DNA from: F23-D06 sp045130275
GTDB taxonomy: Bacteria; Bacteroidota; Bacteroidia; Bacteroidales; WCHB1-69
Direction of reading: 5' to 3'
NCBI GenBank assembly: GCA_045130275.1
Contig: JBGUPL010000030.1
Span: forward strand, 1-5,257
Length of the DNA: 5,257 nucleotides
This document shows, one piece after another, positions 1 through 4,773 of the stretch. A program made the translations under genes and the position numbers. Each line of letters opens with the position of its first letter. Within the stretch, counting starts at the first letter, position 1. The notes below the pieces were generated by a model. It did no database searches. It was not told the origin of the DNA and saw only the letters and a program-made list of their open reading frames with translations.

Positions 1-362
1 ACATAGATTTCAAGGTCAGCCATCAGCCGGGGGAAATCCGGGTGCGCCGCCAGCTCACACAGCAGGGTATTGTCTATCCTCCCGCTTTTCAGCAGGTCAA
101 TCATTTCATCACTCAAACGCAGGTCTGCAAGATCGGCGTTTGGGTGATTTTTCATTTCAGACAGCCCCAGCAGATAATCAGCGGTCACACCGTAAAACTT
201 CGCCAGCCGGATAAGGGCATAGTGGCTGATGTCCTTGAAGTCTTCCGTTTCGTAACTGCCCAGCGCAGACTTGGAAAGCCCGGTCTGCTCCGCAAGCTGC
301 CCCAGCGTCAAGCCACGCTCCACACGTAGGTCTTTTAATCGCTCTTGTATGGATAAAGACAT
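1..362 (-). CDS. Xre/Cro-family helix-turn-helix regulator (C-terminus cut off)
   Basis: This is a probable DNA-binding transcriptional regulator, of which 120 residues are visible before the window start truncates it. An N-terminal HTH_3-type domain covers roughly residues 5-66. The helix-turn-helix is around residues 20-38, with LAEQTGLSKSALGSYE typical of the recognition region, and it is followed by the usual LAKFYGVTADYLLGL segment of phage and ICE repressors. The remaining visible part is helical and acidic, with no recognised domain. The start at 362 is set by a strong AAGGAGG about six bases upstream. The gene lies 78 bp downstream of, and on the same strand as, the 87-residue orphan gene, with a palindrome between them that could be its operator. 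It probably represses itself or the element's mobility genes. That role is inferred from the family and position. Confidence 0.85.
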   Translation of the reverse strand, partial: MSLSIQERLKDLRVERGLTLGQLAEQTGLSKSALGSYETEDFKDISHYALIRLAKFYGVTADYLLGLSEMKNHPNADLADLRLSDEMIDLLKSGRIDNTLLCELAAHPDFPRLMADLEIY

Positions 363-395
363 ATTCACCCTCCTTGCTAGCTCAACGAAAGAGAA

Positions 396-432
396 GCCGT
401 TATGCTATGTACTATGCTCATAGCATAACGGC
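396..432. repeat. 14-bp inverted repeat between orphan gene and xre
   Basis: The arms are 396-409 (GCCGTTATGCTATG) and 419-432 (CATAGCATAACGGC), a perfect match around a 9-base loop. The half-site TATGCT occurs at 401-406, again at 413-418 inside the loop, and inverted at 422-427. The repeat lies in the 5' region of the minus-strand xre gene and just past the stop codon of the minus-strand orphan gene. It could therefore be an operator bound by Xre or a transcription terminator for the orphan gene. In the minus direction the stem is followed by a pyrimidine-rich stretch (CTTCTCTTTCG) but not by a clean run of T, and the repeated half-sites favour an operator. Confidence 0.6.
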
Positions 433-440
433 ATAGGCAT

Positions 441-704
441 TTACAGTTTTATTTTACCATTTGCTACATCTTCACGAAATTTATCAACAAGCTTCGCTGT
501 CAGCTTGGATTTACCGTAGTGTTCAAGTACAAAAGTACGATAACTTTTTCCATCTACAAGCACATCACTTTTTCTGGTCAACAACCAATTTCCGTTACCT
601 CCTCCCTGTTCTCTAATATTCCAGTCTTTCCCATATCTTTTATAGATTTCATCTTTTTTACCTTGAACAGACATTGATTCGCTTGGAATATAAACAATTT
701 GCAT
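441..704 (-). CDS. 87-residue orphan protein, AT-rich, function unknown
   Basis: I do not recognise this protein. It has 87 residues, is lysine-rich, and lacks a signal peptide, membrane segment and cysteines. A glycine-rich turn (EQGGGNGNW, residues about 32-40) precedes a likely beta-rich middle (LLTRKSDVLVDGKSYRTFVLEHYG) and a C-terminal amphipathic helix (KLTAKLVDKFREDVANGK). The start at 704 is supported by AAGGAGGAG seven bases or so upstream, and a consensus promoter lies about 66 bases further upstream. Both support a real expressed gene. It is far more AT-rich than the element genes on either side, which suggests separate acquisition. Because it sits just upstream of xre on the same strand, the pair could be co-transcribed, but it does not resemble HigB or RelE toxins. 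Cargo of unknown role is the safest label. Confidence 0.7.
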   Translation of the reverse strand: MQIVYIPSESMSVQGKKDEIYKRYGKDWNIREQGGGNGNWLLTRKSDVLVDGKSYRTFVLEHYGKSKLTAKLVDKFREDVANGKIKL

Positions 705-769
705 AATAGCTCCTCCTTTATTTTGTGCAAGAAGACCAGAAACCTGAATTTGTCTTTTATCTTTTTTTG

Positions 770-798
770 ATTATATCACAAATCCGAGAGCGTGGAAA
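770..798 (-). promoter_or_regulatory. Sigma-A promoter for the 87-residue orphan gene
   Basis: Reading the minus strand, the -35 box is TTTCCA (798-793, four of six consensus bases). A 17-bp spacer follows, then a perfect -10 box TATAAT (775-770) preceded by TG one base away, giving an extended -10. Transcription would begin near 763 and give a leader of about 60 bases ending in the AAGGAGGAG ribosome binding site before the ATG at 704. Confidence 0.7.
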
Positions 799-932
799 TA
801 GGGAGTTTTTCAGGCTGATTTCCTACCTCTTGGATATACGGCACAGGCGGTCAAAAAGGTGTAGACTTGGGATAGTTCATCGATGGACAAGCACCTTGGA
901 AACAGAACACGCCAAAGAAAACGGAGGGACGC

Positions 933-1346
933 ATGAGCAAAAGACCCTATCAACACCTGCCGCCGCTGGAACACAGGCCGGACGGCTCCCCCTACCGCAT
1001 AACCCCGCCCCAGAAGAGACGAGCCAGCGGCCTGATACGCCGGGAGTGCTGCAACTGCGAGGACGGAAACTGCCTTGCGCTGGACGATGGCGACACCTGC
1101 GCCTGTCCGCAGATGATTTCGTTCTCCGTCTGCTGCAAGTGGTTCCGCTGGGCGGTCTTGCCGCTGGACAGGACGCTGGAAGCGGAGATTTACCGGGACA
1201 GGGACTTGAAACGCTGTGCGGAGTGCGGCGGTGTGTTCGTCCCGAAGTCCAACCGGGGCAAATACTGCCCGGACTGCGCCGCCAGAGTTCACAGGCGGCA
1301 GAAAACAGAAAGTGAACGGAAAAGGAGGTCTGCTGTGGACAGTTAA
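933..1346 (+). CDS. Cysteine-rich VLP-type zinc-binding protein
   Basis: This 137-residue basic protein has twelve cysteines. The first cluster spans residues 39-68 (ECCNC, C47, C56, C58, then a CC pair at 67-68). The AVLPLD segment at 74-79 supplies the Val-Leu-Pro signature that names the Cys_rich_VLP family. A C-terminal CxxC (95, 98) with a second CxxC (112, 115) looks like a zinc ribbon, followed by a strongly basic tail (VHRRQKTESERKRR). The start at 933 is supported by GGAGG seven bases upstream. Members of this family commonly sit next to repA and mobilization genes in Clostridia elements, but their biochemical role is not known. The zinc ribbon and basic tail suggest nucleic acid binding, which is inference. 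The next gene, repA, follows after 111 bp. Confidence 0.8.
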   Translation: MSKRPYQHLPPLEHRPDGSPYRITPPQKRRASGLIRRECCNCEDGNCLALDDGDTCACPQMISFSVCCKWFRWAVLPLDRTLEAEIYRDRDLKRCAECGGVFVPKSNRGKYCPDCAARVHRRQKTESERKRRSAVDS

Positions 1347-1356
1347 GAGCGGGAAA

Positions 1357-1375
1357 AGCCTTGATTTGCAAGGCT
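1357..1375 (+). repeat. 7-bp hairpin after the VLP gene
   Basis: AGCCTTG (1357-1363) and CAAGGCT (1369-1375) pair perfectly around a 5-base ATTTG loop, starting 11 bases past the VLP stop codon. No T-run follows, so it is a weak candidate for a rho-independent terminator. It may instead be a stabilising or attenuating stem upstream of repA. Confidence 0.45.
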
Positions 1376-1389
1376 CCGCAAGCCCTCAA

Positions 1390-1424
1390 CCGGGGCGGCT
1401 GGTATCATTTATCATTCGCCCCGG
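1390..1424. repeat. GC-rich inverted repeat with tandem heptamer in its loop, upstream of repA
   Basis: CCGGGGCG (1390-1397) pairs perfectly with CGCCCCGG (1417-1424). The 19-base loop contains two adjacent exact copies of TATCATT (1403-1409 and 1410-1416). It lies 33 bases upstream of the repA start. An AT-rich tandem repeat displayed between GC-rich arms in front of a replication initiator gene suggests an initiator or regulator binding site, or an mRNA stem that controls repA. No experimentally known site is recognised here. Confidence 0.6.
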
Positions 1425-1457
1425 AAAACGGGCCTCTAACCGTCCACAAAACACGCT

Positions 1458-1853
1458 ATGACAAACACGATTTATATTCACCAGCCGGAAAAGGCGTTCA
1501 GTTTCACCCGGCTCCCCAATTTCCTTTTTGAAGCACCCACATTCCAGCCCTTGAGCAACGAAGCGAAGGTGCTGTATGCCTTTGTCCTGCGCCGGGCGGA
1601 GTTGTCCCGGAAGAACGGCTGGGCGGACGAGTACGGGCGGGTCTACCTGTACTACCCCATCTGCGAGGTGGTCGCTTTGCTCCGCTGCGGGCGGCAGAAA
1701 GCGGTCAACACCCTGCGGGAGTTGCAGTATGCGGGGCTGGTGGAAATCCAGAAACAGGGCTGTGGAAAACCCAACCGCATTTACCCGAAATCCTATGAAG
1801 CGGTTCCAAACACCGACTTCAAGAAATCCGGTTATGGTACGCCGGAGGGCTGA
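1458..1853 (+). CDS. repA: Short RepA_N-type replication initiator
   Basis: This 131-residue protein consists almost entirely of the N-terminal winged-helix domain of RepA_N initiators (Pfam RepA_N). Family hallmarks are the FSFTRLPNFLF segment (residues 14-24), LSNEAKVLYAFVLRRAELS (32-50), KNGWADEYGRVYLYY, then the wing-type CGRQKAVNTLREL helix and GLVEIQKQGCGKPNRIYPKSY. Full-length plasmid initiators of this family are usually 250-350 residues with a C-terminal domain that is absent here. The ATG at 1458 is fixed by an in-frame stop at 1437, yet no ribosome binding site precedes it; its ATGA overlap with an upstream frame suggests coupled translation. After the stop, coding-like sequence continues in the +1 frame to 2055, so the gene may be frameshifted in its linker. 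It could initiate replication of the excised circle. Confidence 0.8.
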   Translation: MTNTIYIHQPEKAFSFTRLPNFLFEAPTFQPLSNEAKVLYAFVLRRAELSRKNGWADEYGRVYLYYPICEVVALLRCGRQKAVNTLRELQYAGLVEIQKQGCGKPNRIYPKSYEAVPNTDFKKSGYGTPEG

Positions 1854-1903
1854 AAACCGTACTTGGCGAGTACGAAAATCAATCCTCTTGAAGTACGGAA
1901 ATC
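1837..1903. repeat. GTAC-anchored short repeats at the repA 3' end (iteron-like)
   Basis: GTAC occurs at 1837, 1859, 1870 and 1893, giving spacings of 22, 11 and 23 bases, close to multiples of one DNA helical turn. Two copies extend to near-identical 11-mers, GTACGAAAATC (1870) and GTACGGAAATC (1893). RepA_N plasmids are known to carry iterons within the rep gene, so these could be initiator sites. They could also be decayed coding repeats (VRKS in two frames). Confidence 0.35.
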
Positions 1904-1915
1904 TGACGGTATATA
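1888..1915 (+). promoter_or_regulatory. Candidate promoter for mob
   Basis: TTGAAG (1888-1893) and TATATA (1910-1915) are separated by 16 bp and each match four of six consensus bases. Transcription would start near 1922 and place the nested palindrome 1949-2012 in the leader of the relaxase mRNA. Read-through from repA is an equally simple alternative. Confidence 0.35.
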
Positions 1916-1948
1916 GAAATACAGAGATTAAAACCATCTATTTACATT

Positions 1949-2012
1949 CATTCCATTCCAATCCTATCAGAGATATTTTCGGCGGGAAAACCCGCCGGAA
2001 AGGAATGGAATG
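1949..2012. repeat. Nested inverted repeats upstream of mob, candidate oriT
   Basis: CATTCCATTCC (1949-1959) is the exact complement of GGAATGGAATG (2002-2012). Between them lies a second perfect hairpin, GGCGGG-AAAA-CCCGCC (1981-1996). The outer right arm ends three bases before the relaxase ribosome binding site (AAAGGAG, 2016-2022). MobV relaxases usually nick at an inverted-repeat oriT immediately upstream of their own gene, so this is the best oriT candidate in the window. The stem would also sit in the mob mRNA leader and could limit translation. No known nick consensus was matched base for base. Confidence 0.5.
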
Positions 2013-2026
2013 GGGAAAGGAGTTCA

Positions 2027-2971
2027 ATGGCACAACACGCAATTTTGCGATTTGAGAAGCACAAGGGCCACCCGGCGGGGCCGCTGGAAGCCCACCATGA
2101 ACGGAAAAAGGAGCAGTACGCCAGCAACCCGGACATTGACACCAGCCGGAGCAAGTACAATTTCCACATCGTCAAGCCGGATGGCCGCTACTACCATTTC
2201 ATTCAGAGCCGCATCGAGCAGGCCAGATGCCGCACCCGCAAGGACAGCACTCGGTTTGTGGACACGCTGATTACCGCCAGCCCGGAGTTTTTCAAGGGCA
2301 AGTCCCCAAAGGAGATAGCGGCCTACTTCCAGAGGGCGGCGGACTTCCTCATTGACCGGGTGGGCCGGGAGAACATCGTTTCGGCTATGGTACACATGGA
2401 TGAAAAAACGCCCCATCTGCACTTGGTCTTTGTGCCGCTGACAAAGGACAACCGCCTGTGCGCCAAAGAAATTATCGGCAACCGGGCCAATCTGACGAAG
2501 TGGCAGGACGATTTTCACGCCTGTATGGTGGAGCAGTACCCCGACCTGGAGCGTGGGGAAAGCGCCAGCAAGACGGGCCGGAAGCATATCCCCACCCGGC
2601 TGTTCAAACAGGCGGTCAACCTCTCCAAACAGGCGAGGGCCATTGAAGCGGTTCTCTCCGGCATTACCCCGCTGAACGCCGGAAAGAAGAAAGAGGAAGC
2701 CCTCTCCATGCTGAAAAAGTGGTTTCCGCAGATGGAGAACTTCTCCGGGCAACTGAAAAAATACAAGGTCACAATCAATGACTTGTTAGCGGAAAATGAA
2801 AAGCTGGAAGTCAGGGCAAAGGCCAGCGAAAAAGGCAAGATGAATGACACGATGGAACGGGCGAAGTTAAAAAGCGAACTGGACGATATGCGGCGGCTGG
2901 TTGACCGTATCCCGCCGGAGATTTTAGCGGAACTGAAACGGCAACAGCGGCAGCATGGAAAGGAAAGGTGA
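2027..2971 (+). CDS. mobV: MobV-family relaxase (Mob/Pre)
   Basis: This is the nicking and mobilization enzyme of the element, acting at oriT to start single-strand transfer. All three MobV motifs are present. Motif I is near the start (HAILRFEKHKG, residues 4-14), followed by HHERKKE at 23-29, where H23 aligns with the catalytic histidine H22 of pMV158 MobM. NPDIDTSRSKYN (34-45) is motif II. HMDEKTPHLH at 123-132 is the metal-binding HxDExxPHxH motif III. The C-terminus from about residue 245 is charged and probably coiled coil. At 314 residues it is shorter than MobM (about 494), lacking much of the C-terminal tail, but the endonuclease domain is complete. AAAGGAG four bases upstream supports the start. 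It overlaps the next small gene by 17 bp, and transfer would rely on another element's secretion system. Confidence 0.92.
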   Translation: MAQHAILRFEKHKGHPAGPLEAHHERKKEQYASNPDIDTSRSKYNFHIVKPDGRYYHFIQSRIEQARCRTRKDSTRFVDTLITASPEFFKGKSPKEIAAYFQRAADFLIDRVGRENIVSAMVHMDEKTPHLHLVFVPLTKDNRLCAKEIIGNRANLTKWQDDFHACMVEQYPDLERGESASKTGRKHIPTRLFKQAVNLSKQARAIEAVLSGITPLNAGKKKEEALSMLKKWFPQMENFSGQLKKYKVTINDLLAENEKLEVRAKASEKGKMNDTMERAKLKSELDDMRRLVDRIPPEILAELKRQQRQHGKER

Positions 2972-3167
2972 TCTTATAAGTAATATCAGATACAAAAAGG
3001 AAATCGAAATCGTGACTTTTCAGGGAAAGGAAATCACACTGGAAAATCTCTCCCCGGTGTTCACGCCGGAACAGGAAGCAGCCAAACGCCGGGAACTGGA
3101 ACAGCAGCTTTATGAGGTGTTCCGCAAGTACGCCGACAAGCGGGAGAGTGAGGAAGCCGGGACATAA
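2955..3167 (+). CDS. 70-residue small protein overlapping mob, function unknown
   Basis: This is a small hydrophilic protein with no membrane segment or cysteines. The first half (IRYKKEIEIVTFQGKEITLENLSPVF) looks like beta strands. The second half (TPEQEAAKRRELEQQLYEVFRKYADKRESEE) is a long charged helix that could dimerise as a coiled coil. The frame overlaps the end of mob by 17 bp, so translation is probably coupled. The ATG at 2955 has no clear ribosome binding site. A purine-rich GGAAAGG lies just downstream of it, so the true start may be a non-ATG codon near 2976. Its place between the relaxase and recombinase suggests an accessory role in mobilization or excision, for instance a directionality or relaxosome factor. 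That is inference only, as no family is recognised. Confidence 0.65.
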   Translation: MERKGDLISNIRYKKEIEIVTFQGKEITLENLSPVFTPEQEAAKRRELEQQLYEVFRKYADKRESEEAGT

Positions 3168-3185
3168 GGTTTTCCAAACCCATCA

Positions 3186-3214
3186 TTGATTTGCGGGGCT
3201 GCTGGCGGTATAAT
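3186..3214 (+). promoter_or_regulatory. Sigma-A promoter of the serine recombinase
   Basis: TTGATT (3186-3191) and a perfect TATAAT (3209-3214) are separated by an optimal 17-bp spacer. Transcription would begin near 3221, giving a leader of about 40 bases that contains AAAAGGAG (3247-3254) before the ATG at 3262. The recombinase can thus be expressed independently of rep and mob. Confidence 0.75.
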
Positions 3215-3232
3215 AGAACTGTCAGCAGCTCC
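3195..3232. repeat. Inverted repeat embracing the recombinase -10 box, candidate operator
   Basis: GCTGCTG (3198-3204) and CAGCAGC (3223-3229) are perfect complements. Pairing extends to ten positions (3195-3204 with 3223-3232) with one G-T. The 18-base centre contains the TATAAT box. A protein bound to both arms would cover the promoter core, fitting repression of the recombinase by itself or by an element regulator. It could alternatively be incidental. Confidence 0.45.
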
Positions 3233-3261
3233 GTTTCTTTTTTAAGAAAAGGAGCGACAAT

Positions 3262-4773
3262 ATGAACAATCGGATAGACGCAATCTATGCAAGACAATCG
3301 GTAGACAAAAAGGACAGCATTTCCATTGAAAGCCAGATTGAATTTTGCAAATACGAGTTGAAAGGCGGTAACTGCAAGGAATACACAGACAAAGGGTACA
3401 GCGGCAAGAACACAGACCGTCCGAAGTTTCAAGAACTGGTGCGGGACATCAAGCGGGGCTTGATTGCAAAGGTCGTGGTTTACAAGCTCGACCGTATCAG
3501 CCGTTCCATTCTGGACTTTGCCAACATGATGGAGCTGTTCCAGCAGTACAATGTGGAGTTTGTGTCCTCTACGGAAAAGTTTGATACCTCCACGCCGATG
3601 GGACGGGCCATGCTGAATATCTGTATCGTGTTCGCCCAGCTTGAACGGGAAACGATACAGAAGCGGGTAACGGACGCTTACTACTCCCGCAGTCAGCGGG
3701 GCTTTAAGATGGGCGGGAAAGCCCCTTACGGCTTCCATACGGAGCCTATCAAGATGGACGGTATCAACACAAAGAAGCTGGTGGTAAACCCGGAGGAAGC
3801 GGCCAATATCCGGCTGATGTTTGAGATGTACGCCCAGCCCACAACTTCCTACGGGGACATTACCCGGTACTTTGCCGAACAGGGGATTTTGTTCCATGGC
3901 AAAGAGCTGATACGCCCCACGCTGGCGCAGATGTTACGCAATCCTGTCTATGTGCAGGCAGACCTTGATGTGTACGAATTTTTCAAAAGTCAAGGTACAG
4001 TCATTGTCAATGACGTTGCCGATTTTACGGGCATGAACGGCTGCTATCTGTATCAAGGGCGAGATGTAAAGGCCAGCAAGAAAAACGACTTAAAAGACCA
4101 AATGCTGGTACTGGCTCCCCATGAGGGTATCGTCCCCTCCGACACCTGGCTGACCTGCCGCAAGAAGCTGATGAACAACATGAAAATCCAGTCTGCCCGG
4201 AAAGCCACCCACACATGGCTGGCAGGAAAAATCAAGTGCGGGAATTGCGGGTATGCTCTTATGAGTATCTACAATCCCTCCGGCAAACAGTATCTCCGCT
4301 GCACGAAACGGCTGGACAATAAAAGCTGTCCTGGCTGTGGGAAAATCATCACTTCGGAACTGGAAGCGGTTGTTTATCAGCAGATGGTAAAGAAGCTGGC
4401 AAGCTACAAGACGCTGACAGGAAAAAAGAAAGCGGCAAAGGCAAACCCGAAAATCACCGCCCTGCAAGTGGAACTTGCCCATGTAGACAGCGAGATTGAA
4501 AAGCTGGTGGACAGTCTGACGGGGGCAAACAATGTCCTGTTCTCCTATGTGAATGTGAAGATAGCGGAACTGGACGGGCGCAAGCAGGAACTTCTGGCAA
4601 GGATAGCGGAGTTGACTGTGGAGGCCATCAGCCCGGAACAGGTCAGCCAGATTTCCGGCTACCTCGATACCTGGGAGAATGTATCTTTTGATGACAAGCG
4701 GCGTGTGGTGGATTTGATGATCACCACCATAGCCGCCACAAGCGACAGCTTGAACATCACATGGAAAATCTGA
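3262..4773 (+). CDS. Large serine recombinase (site-specific integrase)
   Basis: This 503-residue enzyme would excise and integrate the element through a serine-linked double-strand break. The resolvase-type catalytic domain spans about residues 4-145, with the nucleophile S13 in YARQS and the arginines R78 and R81 in LDRISRS. The Recombinase domain follows from about 150 (GKAPYGF) to 270. A zinc ribbon has C326-xx-C329, C347 and C356, with an extra C359. A coiled coil at about 400-455 (ALQVELAHVDSEIEKL and onward) is typical of large serine integrases. Length and domain order match the TnpX-like group carried by Clostridia elements. The start is fixed by AAAAGGAG seven bases upstream, and a strong promoter precedes it. 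It is the last element gene, and its stop codon lies about 50 bp from the inferred attachment junction. Confidence 0.95.
   Translation: MNNRIDAIYARQSVDKKDSISIESQIEFCKYELKGGNCKEYTDKGYSGKNTDRPKFQELVRDIKRGLIAKVVVYKLDRISRSILDFANMMELFQQYNVEFVSSTEKFDTSTPMGRAMLNICIVFAQLERETIQKRVTDAYYSRSQRGFKMGGKAPYGFHTEPIKMDGINTKKLVVNPEEAANIRLMFEMYAQPTTSYGDITRYFAEQGILFHGKELIRPTLAQMLRNPVYVQADLDVYEFFKSQGTVIVNDVADFTGMNGCYLYQGRDVKASKKNDLKDQMLVLAPHEGIVPSDTWLTCRKKLMNNMKIQSARKATHTWLAGKIKCGNCGYALMSIYNPSGKQYLRCTKRLDNKSCPGCGKIITSELEAVVYQQMVKKLASYKTLTGKKKAAKANPKITALQVELAHVDSEIEKLVDSLTGANNVLFSYVNVKIAELDGRKQELLARIAELTVEAISPEQVSQISGYLDTWENVSFDDKRRVVDLMITTIAATSDSLNITWKI

Larger units (their letters stand above)
1333..1461 (+). other. 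Possible leader ORF translationally coupled to repA
   Basis: A strong AAGGAGG (1322-1328) lies inside the 3' end of the VLP gene, where that gene needs no ribosome binding site. In the +1 frame, a CTG four bases beyond it opens a 42-codon frame whose TGA stop (1459-1461) overlaps the repA start codon as ATGA. The same frame is open further upstream, with an ATG at 1216 inside the VLP gene. Such an overlap is the usual geometry for stop-start coupling, and repA has no ribosome binding site of its own. The CTG start is unusual and the peptide is not recognised, so this is a hypothesis rather than a gene call. Confidence 0.25.

Noticed and set aside
878..885. CATCGATG palindrome upstream of the VLP gene as an operator
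   Set aside because: Eight bases is short enough to occur by chance, and no -10/-35 pair for the VLP gene could be placed around it.
725..1315. A 196-codon plus-strand frame covering the spacer and most of the VLP gene
   Set aside because: It overlaps the better supported VLP gene in another frame, starts without a ribosome binding site, and crosses an AT-rich promoter region.
2024..2752. A 242-codon open frame on the minus strand opposite the relaxase
   Set aside because: It lies wholly antisense to a relaxase with intact catalytic motifs. Its sequence resembles no family and is explained by the GC-rich codon use of the real gene.
3168..3180. GGTTT-TCC-AAACC hairpin as a terminator after the 70-residue gene
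   Set aside because: The stem is only five mostly A-T pairs and no T-run follows, so it is too weak to call.
3061..3897. A 278-codon open frame on the minus strand opposite the recombinase
   Set aside because: It spans the recombinase promoter and the catalytic domain of a clear serine recombinase, and its translation shows no domain. It is a shadow frame.
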